From CBDHGY01 sp965263325 (lineage in GTDB: Bacteria > Pseudomonadota > Alphaproteobacteria > Caulobacterales > Hyphomonadaceae): a stretch of DNA of 64,000 nt. Below are positions 34,434-42,783 of the stretch, one piece after another. The first letter of the stretch is position 1. The number at the start of each line of letters is the position of its first letter. The position numbers and the translations under genes were made by a program. The DNA is taken from positions 2,232,001-2,296,000 of the forward strand of contig CBDHGY010000002.1 in assembly GCA_965263325.1 (NCBI GenBank). The letters are read 5' to 3'. The notes beneath the pieces are model-generated. The model was given only the letters and a program-made list of their open reading frames with translations. It was not told the origin of the DNA and ran no database searches.

Positions 34434-35219
34434 ATGGTACAGCTTACACTTCCGAAGGGTTCAAAACCGCGCGCGGGCAAGGAATGGCCGAAGCCTGAAG
34501 GCGCGATCAATCTGAAAAAATTCAAAGTATATCGATACGACCCGGAAGGCACAGGCAATCCGCGCTGGGATGTGTACTGGGTGGACATGGACACCTGCGG
34601 GCCGATGATGCTCGACGTCCTGATCTACATCAAAGACAAAATCGATCCGACACTCGCCTTCCGGCGCTCATGCCGCGAGGGGATTTGCGGATCCTGCGCG
34701 ATGATGATTGGCGGCCGTAACACAATCGCGTGCACGAAGGGCTGGGCGGATGTCGCCGCTGGCTCTCACATCACGATCGCGCCATTGCCGCATATGCCGG
34801 TTGTGAAGGATCTCGTGCCTGATCTCACAAATTTTTACGCGCAGCACGCTTATGTTCAGCCATTCCTGAAAACAGTCACGCCAGACCCTGTGAAAGAGCG
34901 CAAGCAATCCGAAGAAAGCCGCGAAAAACTCGACGGGTTATATGAGTGCATCATGTGCGCCTGTTGCTCTACATCCTGCCCATCTTATTGGTGGAATGGT
35001 GATAAGTATCTCGGACCGGCTGCGCTGCTTCAGGCTTATCGCTGGCTCATCGATAGCCGTGATGAAGCGGCTGGTGAGCGCCTCGATGATCTCGAAGACC
35101 CGTTCAAGCTCTATCGTTGCCACACAATCATGAACTGCGCCCAGGTGTGTCCGAAAGGTCTGAACCCTGCGAAAGCGATCGCACAGATCAAACATATGAT
35201 GGTTGAGCGGGTCGCGTAG
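34434..35219 (+). CDS. sdhB: Succinate dehydrogenase iron-sulfur subunit
   Basis: Carries electrons from FAD to quinone through three FeS clusters. 261 residues. SCREGICGSC with a later Cys holds [2Fe-2S]; CIMCACCSTSCP and CHTIMNCAQVCPKGLNP hold [4Fe-4S] and [3Fe-4S]. All ligand cysteines are visible. Last gene of the sdh unit. Confidence 0.97.
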   Translation: MVQLTLPKGSKPRAGKEWPKPEGAINLKKFKVYRYDPEGTGNPRWDVYWVDMDTCGPMMLDVLIYIKDKIDPTLAFRRSCREGICGSCAMMIGGRNTIACTKGWADVAAGSHITIAPLPHMPVVKDLVPDLTNFYAQHAYVQPFLKTVTPDPVKERKQSEESREKLDGLYECIMCACCSTSCPSYWWNGDKYLGPAALLQAYRWLIDSRDEAAGERLDDLEDPFKLYRCHTIMNCAQVCPKGLNPAKAIAQIKHMMVERVA

Positions 35220-35265
35220 GATTTCCGGTATACGGCTCTGGATACGGCCTCCAAACCCTAATCTG

Positions 35266-35284
35266 TTATTCGCAATGCGAATAA
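35266..35284. promoter_or_regulatory. 19-bp perfect palindrome upstream of bacteriohemerythrin gene
   Basis: TTATTCGC-AAT-GCGAATAA, perfect 8-bp arms with a 3-base centre, 84 bases before the hemerythrin start and 46 bases after the sdhB stop. There is no T-run, so it looks like an operator rather than a terminator. The 19-bp dyad size is that of Fur-family boxes, but the factor is not identified. Confidence 0.5.
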
Positions 35285-35367
35285 GAACTAAGTTGCGGCC
35301 CCTTTGCACGCATAAGTTGTCGTTAATTTTTTTCGCTCATGCTGCGTCCTGTTAGAAAGGACTCACA

Positions 35368-35781
35368 ATGCCGATAATGAACTGGGATGCATCGTTGAGT
35401 ATCGGAATTCAGGAAATGGACGATGACCACGCCGATATTTTGAATTGGATGAATGAGGTATTTGACCGCCACCAGGCCGGTTCTTCCAGCCAAGAAATCA
35501 TATTTGCGGTGGAACAACTTCAAGACGTAACAATCCGGCACTTCCGCGAAGAAGAACAATTTCTGGAGCGTATTGAGTATCCAGAACTTGCTCTTCACAA
35601 GGAGATACACAAAACGCTGCTTGAAAAACTGGATAGGGGCGTTGCCATTATCAAAAAGAATAATGGGGCTATCCATCAAAAATTCTTCAATTTTCTACAA
35701 TATTGGCTAACCGCTCACATTAAAGGTATCGATATGAAGTATGCGAGTTTCAGTCGCATACATAAAAACTCCGCCGCATAA
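35368..35781 (+). CDS. Bacteriohemerythrin
   Basis: A 137-residue di-iron oxygen-binding protein. The ligand pattern is complete: DDDHADI, IRHFREEEQFLE, YPELALHKEIH and a C-terminal WLTAHIKGID. Single domain, cytoplasmic. The coding sequence is AT-richer than its neighbours, which may indicate transfer or just high variability. A palindromic candidate operator lies upstream. Likely role: oxygen sensing or storage, or iron handling. Confidence 0.93.
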   Translation: MPIMNWDASLSIGIQEMDDDHADILNWMNEVFDRHQAGSSSQEIIFAVEQLQDVTIRHFREEEQFLERIEYPELALHKEIHKTLLEKLDRGVAIIKKNNGAIHQKFFNFLQYWLTAHIKGIDMKYASFSRIHKNSAA

Positions 35782-35880
35782 TGTGACCTCAGTCGCAGGC
35801 GTATTTCGCCTACCTCGTTTTATAAACAAGATCGCGGGTACCAATGCCGAAACACTAACCCGCCTAGCATAGGTGAGTAA

Positions 35881-36732
35881 TCATTCCTCCCACCAAGCCT
35901 GTTCCTCGTTCAGGCTCGATGGCTCCAGGCCAGGATCACGCGTATCCGAAACAGTTCGCTCGGCGGCGACTTTCGCAAGCTCTTCCATCGCTTGTTTTAC
36001 ATCGCCTGAGAGATTTAGAACGGCCAGTTCCTCTGCTGTGTCCACCAGCTCACGTGTCTTGGAGTATTCACTAACGGCCCGCGAAAGACCGTTCTTTTCT
36101 GCGTGCGCTGTGAGTGTTGCATAGGGATAGCCATTTCGCACATCTAGCAGGATACCGCTGGCGGACGCTTCAACCTCAATGCTGCGACTCGGCAAGACAA
36201 ACATTCCAACGATGCTGAGGTCTGCAAGTGAGATGGCGTTTGCTTTCCCCAGTTTTGACGAGCCAACTTCGTAAACAAGGACATAGTCAATATGCTGACG
36301 CGCAGCCCCGCGGCGAATATTGGCGATAACGTCCTGCGTGGAGTGAGCTGCGTAACCATACTCATCCACTGCGCGTGGTTTCGCCACGGTCGCAGCTATG
36401 AGAGGGCTTACAGGTACAAATTCACCGAAACGCGGATCCAGCTCGTCAGCGAGCGCTTGCCAGATGTATCCCTCATCAGCTGGCACTCCAATGAGTGATC
36501 CATGCTCGATGCGTGCTAAACCAATGCGTGCGGGAAACCGGATATCCGGCTCGACAGCGGCAATGCGGCGAACATCCGCGTCAACGTCCGATCCTCCGCC
36601 TTCGAGCGGCGTGTAGCTCGCATCATACCGCGCAAGATAGTCAGCGCCGGATGTCGCCTGTGTATAGTGCTCACAAGCTGAGAGCAGCAGCGCTCCGACG
36701 GCGGCGACAAGTGCAAATTTTGGAGATTTCAT
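35881..36732 (-). CDS. Lipoprotein of unknown function
   Basis: A 283-residue protein with a type II signal and lipobox (ALLLSAC, Cys near residue 20). The mature part is about 260 residues of mixed sheet and helix, including IDYVLVYEVGSS and LLDVRNGYPYATL, ending in a Glu/Ser-rich tail. The motifs recall periplasmic stress-type lipoproteins but I cannot place it. Divergent from ruvC with a 175-bp gap. Confidence 0.72.
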   Translation of the reverse strand: MKSPKFALVAAVGALLLSACEHYTQATSGADYLARYDASYTPLEGGGSDVDADVRRIAAVEPDIRFPARIGLARIEHGSLIGVPADEGYIWQALADELDPRFGEFVPVSPLIAATVAKPRAVDEYGYAAHSTQDVIANIRRGAARQHIDYVLVYEVGSSKLGKANAISLADLSIVGMFVLPSRSIEVEASASGILLDVRNGYPYATLTAHAEKNGLSRAVSEYSKTRELVDTAEELAVLNLSGDVKQAMEELAKVAAERTVSDTRDPGLEPSSLNEEQAWWEE

Positions 36733-36907
36733 GGTGGGCGTCCTTCCAGTCCGGTTGTAATCGCGCGCACGATGATCATGAGCAGTGGCAGAAACATGAC
36801 AATAAGTGGGCGCTCACAAACATTTTTGTTGCTCTTTGGTAATCTCACAGAACAAAAAGCGAAACTTGAAAGCTGTTGTTAACCGGGGGGCCTGATACAG
36901 TCGGCCA

Positions 36908-37411
36908 ATGGTTCAAACGATTCGCATCCTCGGCATCGACCCTGGTCTGCGCCACACGGGATGGGGCGTGATTGAGCAGACGGGCGCGCGTCTTGCGCAT
37001 GTCGCACATGGGGTTATTCAGCCCGACACAAAGATGGCGCTGGCGCAGCGGCTGGCTGAGATATTTTCAGATGTCTCGGATTTGGTTGAGAATTATCGCC
37101 CAGATGCGAGCGGTATTGAGGAAACGCTTGTGAATGCGGGTTACCGCAACGCTCTGAAACTTGGTCAGGCGCGTGGCGCAGCGATGGCGGCGCTCGCAAT
37201 TACCGGCGTCCCTGTCGCCGAATTTGCCCCGCGCAAGATTAAGCTCGCCGTCGTCGGCACAGGCGGAGCAGATAAAGATCAGATTGCGTTTATGGTCAAA
37301 AGGCTTCTTCCGCGTGCGGGCGATATGAAATCAGATGCGGCGGACGCGCTTGCTTGTGCCATCTGCGCGGCCAATCACATGCCTCATGAGCTCAAGCGAG
37401 GTGCTGCGTGA
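36908..37411 (+). CDS. ruvC: Holliday junction endonuclease RuvC
   Basis: Resolves Holliday junctions. 167 residues; the RNase H-like acidic residues are visible in LGIDPGLRHTGWG, GIEETLVN and SDAADALACA. First gene of ruvCAB, with its stop overlapping the ruvA start (GTGA). Confidence 0.96.
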   Translation: MVQTIRILGIDPGLRHTGWGVIEQTGARLAHVAHGVIQPDTKMALAQRLAEIFSDVSDLVENYRPDASGIEETLVNAGYRNALKLGQARGAAMAALAITGVPVAEFAPRKIKLAVVGTGGADKDQIAFMVKRLLPRAGDMKSDAADALACAICAANHMPHELKRGAA

Positions 37412-38025
37412 TCATTGGCTGGTTAAAAGGGCGCGTGATTTCTACCGGTATCGACACCGTCCTGATTGATGTGAATGGCGTGGGATATGTCGCCAATGCA
37501 GGCGCGCGGTTGCTTGGAAAGCTGAGCCCCGACGAAGAAACAGAACTACACGTTGAAACTAAGGTCACTGAAAACTCCATCCAGATGTATGCTTTCGGCA
37601 CGGATGAAGAGCGCGCCTGGTTTGTCCGCTTGCAGGATGTTCACGGCGTTGCGGGAAAAGCGGCAATGGCGATCCTTGATGCTGTAAGCGTGCCGGAACT
37701 AATGGACGCGATCGCGCTTGGCGATGCCGCAACACTTACGCGCGCGAAGGGTGTGGGTAAAAAGCTTGGCGAGCGGATCGTCGGTGAACTTGCGGGCAAG
37801 CCGCCGCCCATCGGCCGTTTCGGATCGTTTCAGGTTTCCGGCGGCGCAGGAATTGTTTCAGAACAACCAAAAACAGGCGCGAGGGGTGAAGCCGTCTCAG
37901 CGCTCGTCAACCTGGGTTACGGGCAGACAGATGCCGCGCGCGCCGTCGCGGCGGCTGCAAAAGGTGACAAGGATGCCGGCGTTGAAGCGCTTATTAAAGG
38001 TGCGTTGAAAGAGCTTGCGGCATGA
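37408..38025 (+). CDS. ruvA: Holliday junction helicase subunit RuvA
   Basis: Binds the four-way junction and recruits RuvB. 205 residues: N-terminal OB fold (MIIGWLKGRVIS), helix-hairpin-helix region (VHGVAGKAAMAIL, AKGVGKKLGERIV) and a C-terminal RuvB-binding domain. The start is GTG, overlapping the ruvC stop. Confidence 0.95.
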   Translation: MIIGWLKGRVISTGIDTVLIDVNGVGYVANAGARLLGKLSPDEETELHVETKVTENSIQMYAFGTDEERAWFVRLQDVHGVAGKAAMAILDAVSVPELMDAIALGDAATLTRAKGVGKKLGERIVGELAGKPPPIGRFGSFQVSGGAGIVSEQPKTGARGEAVSALVNLGYGQTDAARAVAAAAKGDKDAGVEALIKGALKELAA

Positions 38026-39056
38026 GCACTGAACGCGACTTAGCCGACCCGAACGCGCAAGATGGCGAGCAGCTTGACCGGGCGCTCCGCCCGCAGACAT
38101 TCGATGATTATGTCGGCCAGGCCAAAGCCAAGTCGAATTTGAAAGTCTATGTCGAGGCTGCGCGCAAACGCGGCGAAGCGCTCGATCATGTGCTGCTGTT
38201 TGGGCCGCCCGGGCTTGGCAAAACGACACTCGCGCAGATCCTTTCGAAAGAGATGGGCGTTGGATTTCGGGCAACCTCTGGCCCCGTGATCGCGAAAGCG
38301 GGGGACCTTGCCGCGATCCTCACAAACCTTGAAGCCAATGATGTGCTCTTCATAGATGAGATTCACCGGTTGCCCGCGGCAGTGGAAGAGATCCTCTATC
38401 CCGCTATGGAAGACTACGCGCTCGATATTGTGATTGGCGAAGGCCCGAGCGCGCGGTCCGTCCGGCTTGATCTTGCGCCGTTTACGCTTGTTGGAGCCAC
38501 AACGCGCGCCGGACTTCTTGCGACGCCGCTGCGCGACCGGTTCGGAATTCCAATCCGTCTGCAATTTTACGATGCTGGCCAGCTCTCGCGCATTGTGTTG
38601 GCGGCTGCACGGAAACTAAACGCGCCGATTACAGAAGACGGTGCGCTCGAAATCGCTGGCCGCGCCCGCGGCACGCCGCGCATCGCCATTCGGTTGCTGC
38701 GCCGCGTTCGCGACTTTGCCGATGCCGAAGGCTCTATCATAGATAAACCGGCGGCTGAGCGCGCGCTAAAACGACTCGAGATTGATGAAGACGGCCTGGA
38801 TGCGCTCGACCGGCGTTATCTGGATGCGCTGGTGAAGACCTATGCGGGCGGCCCGGTCGGCGCCGATACGCTGGCGGCGGCGCTTTCTGAGGCGCGCGAT
38901 GCAGTCGAAGATGTGATCGAGCCTTATTTGATGCAAAAGGGCTATGTCGCTCGGACCCCGCGCGGTAGGGTGGCGGCACCGCTTGCATATAAGCGTATGG
39001 GACTAAAGCCCCCAGGCGATATTCCTCAAGGGGCGCTCTTCGACGAAAATGAATGA
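38022..39056 (+). CDS. ruvB: Holliday junction helicase ATPase RuvB
   Basis: AAA+ motor for branch migration. 344 residues; Walker A GPPGLGKTTL, Walker B LFIDEIHRL, sensor 1 GATTRAG, arginine finger region TPLRDRFG, and a C-terminal winged helix. The start overlaps the ruvA stop by 4 bp (ATGA). Confidence 0.97.
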   Translation: MSTERDLADPNAQDGEQLDRALRPQTFDDYVGQAKAKSNLKVYVEAARKRGEALDHVLLFGPPGLGKTTLAQILSKEMGVGFRATSGPVIAKAGDLAAILTNLEANDVLFIDEIHRLPAAVEEILYPAMEDYALDIVIGEGPSARSVRLDLAPFTLVGATTRAGLLATPLRDRFGIPIRLQFYDAGQLSRIVLAAARKLNAPITEDGALEIAGRARGTPRIAIRLLRRVRDFADAEGSIIDKPAAERALKRLEIDEDGLDALDRRYLDALVKTYAGGPVGADTLAAALSEARDAVEDVIEPYLMQKGYVARTPRGRVAAPLAYKRMGLKPPGDIPQGALFDENE

Positions 39057-39128
39057 TCGTGAAGTATATGTTACAACTAAGTGACAAAGGCGACACAAAA
39101 ACGTCACATTTTCGCGTATGCTTGCCTC

Positions 39129-39287
39129 ATGATTATATCAGAACGTCATTTGTTTAAGGGGCTCGCAGATGAGTCCTCAACATCCAGCTCGGATCAATTG
39201 TTTGATGCGGGGCACGCTTTTGCTGTCTCGATTGTGGCTGGTATATCGGCTCTACTCCTTTTCGTGTTCATCACGATTGTTGGCTAG
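39129..39287 (+). CDS. Short single-helix membrane peptide
   Basis: A 52-residue peptide with a polar N-terminus and one C-terminal membrane helix (FAVSIVAGISALLLFVFITIVG). The frame is open from 39081; the ATG at 39129 is an alternative inside it. It lies 73 bp after ruvB and just before a strong terminator, so it is transcribed with ruv or alone. Unknown; coding evidence is its helix and position. Confidence 0.4.
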   Translation: MIISERHLFKGLADESSTSSSDQLFDAGHAFAVSIVAGISALLLFVFITIVG

Positions 39288-39324
39288 GCAAGCGCCCAAT
39301 CCCGCAGATTAGAGAATAAACAAG

Positions 39325-39357
39325 AAGACTGTTGGCGTATGCGCTAGCAGTCTTTTT
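39325..39357 (+). terminator. Rho-independent terminator after ruvCAB region
   Basis: AAGACTGTTGGCG pairs with CGCTAGCAGTCTT over 13 bp (two G-T pairs) around a TATG loop, followed by a T-run ending at 39357. It is oriented for the plus strand. Confidence 0.85.
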
Positions 39358-39415
39358 GGTTTCGGCACCGGCTTTGCACATATGGTTTCTGATAAGTTAA
39401 TCGGAACCAGGCAAA

Positions 39416-40300
39416 GTGTTGCAAAACAAGTATCTAAGGTGGCTAAGTGCGCTGATTGCTTCTGTGGTCTGTACGCTTGTTGGGCTGAGCGGCGCGCATT
39501 TCGCCTATGCAGAAGCTACCGAATGTACGCTCAAAGATGTCGACGCCTGGCACTCTCGCCTCAATGATCCGCTGGAAGAGGCTACTCCCACTTACCGTTT
39601 GCGTGTGTCTCAAGATTTCATTGCCGATTGCCCTCATCGCCCAGAAGTACGCCGAGCGCATAGGTTGGCTGGTCTTGCTGCTTTGGATGCAGGCCTCGCT
39701 GAAGCTGCAGCGGAGCATTTGGAGCTTGGTCGCACGCCGTATGAACCGCTCGGCGTGCGCGCCTGGTTCGGCTTGATCGCTGCGCAGGTCGAGCTCGGCA
39801 ACACAAAGGCAGCTTGGAAAGAGCGAGATGATCTCATCGCCCATTGGCTCGATACAATCACGAAGGACGGCTTGGCTGAACTTGATATGCAAATGGTGCC
39901 AGGCGGAGCGGTTTATTCTGCAAAGTTCACCGCGTTAGAGCCAGAGGAATACGTTCGCGCAGTCTGGGTTGCAGTACCCAAAGGTGAAGGCTGGCCATCA
40001 GCGGTCGTGCTAGGGTCTGAAAAATTTCGCTCGTCTATGTATCAACTCCGGGCACAAAGCGCCGAGCGTCTCGAGCATATTGACCTGATCGGTTGCCGTG
40101 AACGCATCACACTCACGCAATCAGAGGGTCAGCTACCGATCAGCTTGGCAGACGGGGCGGCTAGAGCGGCTGCAGCGGTTTACCTGGGTGATCCCGAACT
40201 GCCACAGGGCAACGGAGCCGTCGATTTGTCGTCTGCCTGCACATGGCCCACGAAGATGCTGCCGAGACCTGACCCCTACAAAGCGGTGTTGATCGATTAG
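39416..40300 (+). CDS. Exported protein of unknown function
   Basis: A 294-residue protein with a signal peptide (LSALIASVVCTLVGLSGAHFAYA). The mature N-terminal half looks alpha-helical and repeat-like: RRAHRLAGLAALDAGLAEAA, then FGLIAAQVELGNTKAAW. This is reminiscent of TPR or Sel1-like helices. The C-terminal half is beta-rich and contains paired cysteines. The start codon is GTG. Its end overlaps the convergent crotonase by 4 bp. Not recognised further. Confidence 0.68.
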   Translation: MLQNKYLRWLSALIASVVCTLVGLSGAHFAYAEATECTLKDVDAWHSRLNDPLEEATPTYRLRVSQDFIADCPHRPEVRRAHRLAGLAALDAGLAEAAAEHLELGRTPYEPLGVRAWFGLIAAQVELGNTKAAWKERDDLIAHWLDTITKDGLAELDMQMVPGGAVYSAKFTALEPEEYVRAVWVAVPKGEGWPSAVVLGSEKFRSSMYQLRAQSAERLEHIDLIGCRERITLTQSEGQLPISLADGAARAAAAVYLGDPELPQGNGAVDLSSACTWPTKMLPRPDPYKAVLID

Positions 40301-41082
40301 TCGCCCTTAAAGTCTGGGTCGCGTTTTTCGAAGAAGGCCTGAACGCCTTCCTTAAAATCGTTTGATTTTGCCGTCAGGAGGAATTGATCGCGGTCCATGT
40401 AAATGGGTGCGGGATCATTTACCCCCGAAGCCACATCGATGGCTTCCTTGGTCATGCGCACAGGTAAAGGCGGTAGCGCTGAGATTTTCCGTGCCCATTC
40501 CCGGGCGACCTCATAAGCATCCCGCTTTTCTGAAACATCATCTGCAAGGCCCCATTCTGCCGCCCAGCTTGCTTCCAGTTTCTGCCCTAACATCACAAAT
40601 TGCTTGGCGCGCGAAGGCCCCATGAGCGCTGCCAGCCTTGGCAAACTCCGCCAGCTCATATTGATGCCAAGCGGGACTTCCGGAAGTCGCAGATAGCTGC
40701 CCTCCGCCATAATTCGAAAATCACAGGCGGTGACCAAAGCAACGCCGCCGCCGATGCAGTACCCTTCAATCGCTGCGATCGTGACGGGTTCTATCTCTGC
40801 CCAGGCTCGGCACATATCAGGCCCAGCGAGCACTTCTGTACGCCGTCTCAAAAGCGTATCAGCTTCACTGCGTTCAGTCAGATCCGCCCCTGAGGAAAAG
40901 TAATCTCGTGCACCCGTCAGGATAATCGCGTTGATATCGGGCGTGCTACGATAAGTCCGCGCAACCTCCGTAAGCTCCTGCATCAGCTTCAGATTGAGCG
41001 CATTCTTGGAATCCTCTCGTGCTATTCGCACGGTGAGGATACTGTCTTCCTGTTCAATCCTGACATGATCCAGACTATCCAT
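40297..41082 (-). CDS. Enoyl-CoA hydratase/isomerase family protein
   Basis: A 261-residue crotonase: FSSGADLTE (oxyanion hole), EGYCIGGGVALVTACDFRI, and LPEVPLGI with a likely catalytic Glu. AGGGGAGA precedes the ATG at 41082; the frame extends to 41112. It is the last gene of a minus-strand run after purH, 42 bp away. Substrate unknown; it may pair with the 3-hydroxyacyl-CoA dehydrogenase elsewhere in the window (inference). Confidence 0.87.
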   Translation of the reverse strand: MDSLDHVRIEQEDSILTVRIAREDSKNALNLKLMQELTEVARTYRSTPDINAIILTGARDYFSSGADLTERSEADTLLRRRTEVLAGPDMCRAWAEIEPVTIAAIEGYCIGGGVALVTACDFRIMAEGSYLRLPEVPLGINMSWRSLPRLAALMGPSRAKQFVMLGQKLEASWAAEWGLADDVSEKRDAYEVAREWARKISALPPLPVRMTKEAIDVASGVNDPAPIYMDRDQFLLTAKSNDFKEGVQAFFEKRDPDFKGD

Positions 41083-41124
41083 TCGCCATCTCCCCTGATC
41101 ACAGGGGTACATGACACAAAGATG

Positions 41125-42714
41125 CTAGTGCCGGAAGTGTCGCATTCCTGTCAGCACCATAACAAGCCCAGCATTGTCTGCGGCTGCAATCACCTCATCA
41201 TCGCGGATCGAACCGCCCGGCTGAATGATTGCGCTTGCTCCTGCCGCGGCGGCGGCCAACATGCCGTCAGGGAATGGGAAGAAGGCATCAGAGGCGGCGA
41301 CGCAGTCTTTCGTGCGAAGCTCATCGAAGCCTTCTTTCTCTTTCGCATCCTCTGCTTTACGCGCGGCAATGCGCGCTGAATCGATCCGGCTCATCTGCCC
41401 GGCACCAATGCCAACTGTTGAGCCGTCTTTTGCGTAAACGATGGTGTTGGATTTCACATGTTTGGCGACCCGCCAGGCAAACATCATGTCTTCGACCTGA
41501 GCATCCGTCGGCTCGCGCTTGGTAACGACTTTCAGATCAGAAGGATCGATACACCCAAAATCACGGTCTTGAACGAGGAGCCCGCCCGCGACTGTCTTGA
41601 CGAACCGGCCGGGCGCTGCGGGGTCTGGCAAGCCATCGGTCAGAAGCAATCTGAGGTTCTTCTTCTTTGCGAAGATTGCCCTCGCTTCATCATCTGCGCC
41701 AGGGGCAATCACAACTTCGGTGAAAATCTTCGTTATCTCGTTAGCAGAAGCCGCATCGAGTGGGCGGTTGAGCGCTACAATGCCCCCGAAGGCTGATGTT
41801 GAATCGCAGGCAAGAGCATTTCGATAGGCCTCGAGAATTGACCCCGCGATTGCCACACCGCACGGATTGGCATGTTTGATTATGGCGACTGCGGGCGTTT
41901 CCTTGCCTAGCTCGCCAATCAATTCATACGCCGCATCGGTATCGTTGATATTATTGTAGGAGAGCGCCTTGCCTTGAATTTGTTTCGCGTTAGCGACGCC
42001 AGGGCGCGCCTCGCCGGACACATAGAATGCGGCGCGCTGGTGGGGATTCTCACCATAACGGAGGGCTTCGTTCAGCTTGCCGCCCGCGGCGAACCAGTCC
42101 GGCGCTGCCTCGCCAATTTGCTCAGCATACCAATTCGAAATGGCAGAATCATAGGCAGCGGTGCGCGCATATGTTTTTGCGCCAAGTTTCCGGTTAAGCT
42201 CGAGAGAAACGCATCCATCTTGCTCGCTCATTTCTACAAGCGCCGCATCGACGTCGCCGCCATCCGTGCACACCGTAACGAAAGCCGCATTTTTGGCAGC
42301 GGCGCGCAGCATGGCAGGCCCACCAATATCGATATTCTCAACACACGTATCGAAATCGGCTCCGCTCGTGACCGTGGCTTCGAAAGGGTAGAGGTTGATA
42401 TAGACGAGGTCTATCGGTTGAATGCCGTGTTTCTCAGCATCAGCGACGTGATGATTATTATCGCGCAGGTAAAGCAGTCCGCCATGAACCGCTGGGTGCA
42501 GCGTTTTTACACGTCCGTCCATCATCTCAGGATAGCCAGTAAGATCGGCGACATCTATGACGGTGAGGCCGGCAGCTTTCAGTGCTTTTGCTGTTCCGCC
42601 CGTTGATACAAGTTCAACTCCCATCTCAGCTAATTTCCGAGCACGTTCGACAAGCCCCTCCTTGTCTGAAACAGAAATCAGGGCGCGCCGTATGCGTACG
42701 GAAGTCGTTGTCAT
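41125..42714 (-). CDS. purH: Bifunctional AICAR transformylase / IMP cyclohydrolase
   Basis: Last two steps of purine synthesis. 529 residues: an N-terminal MGS-type cyclohydrolase domain (LISVSDKEGL, DGRVKTLHP) and a C-terminal transformylase with KHANPCG and ACDSTSAFGG. Normal length. It is the fourth gene of rpe, heparinase-like, dehydratase, purH; purH after the heparinase-like gene is a class-typical link. Confidence 0.97.
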   Translation of the reverse strand: MTTTSVRIRRALISVSDKEGLVERARKLAEMGVELVSTGGTAKALKAAGLTVIDVADLTGYPEMMDGRVKTLHPAVHGGLLYLRDNNHHVADAEKHGIQPIDLVYINLYPFEATVTSGADFDTCVENIDIGGPAMLRAAAKNAAFVTVCTDGGDVDAALVEMSEQDGCVSLELNRKLGAKTYARTAAYDSAISNWYAEQIGEAAPDWFAAGGKLNEALRYGENPHQRAAFYVSGEARPGVANAKQIQGKALSYNNINDTDAAYELIGELGKETPAVAIIKHANPCGVAIAGSILEAYRNALACDSTSAFGGIVALNRPLDAASANEITKIFTEVVIAPGADDEARAIFAKKKNLRLLLTDGLPDPAAPGRFVKTVAGGLLVQDRDFGCIDPSDLKVVTKREPTDAQVEDMMFAWRVAKHVKSNTIVYAKDGSTVGIGAGQMSRIDSARIAARKAEDAKEKEGFDELRTKDCVAASDAFFPFPDGMLAAAAAGASAIIQPGGSIRDDEVIAAADNAGLVMVLTGMRHFRH

Positions 42715-42783
42715 TTCAATGTCCTTTGAACTCAGAATGAGCGGCGCGTTACCATGGGATTCCGGCGTAGGGAATGGGGCGTG

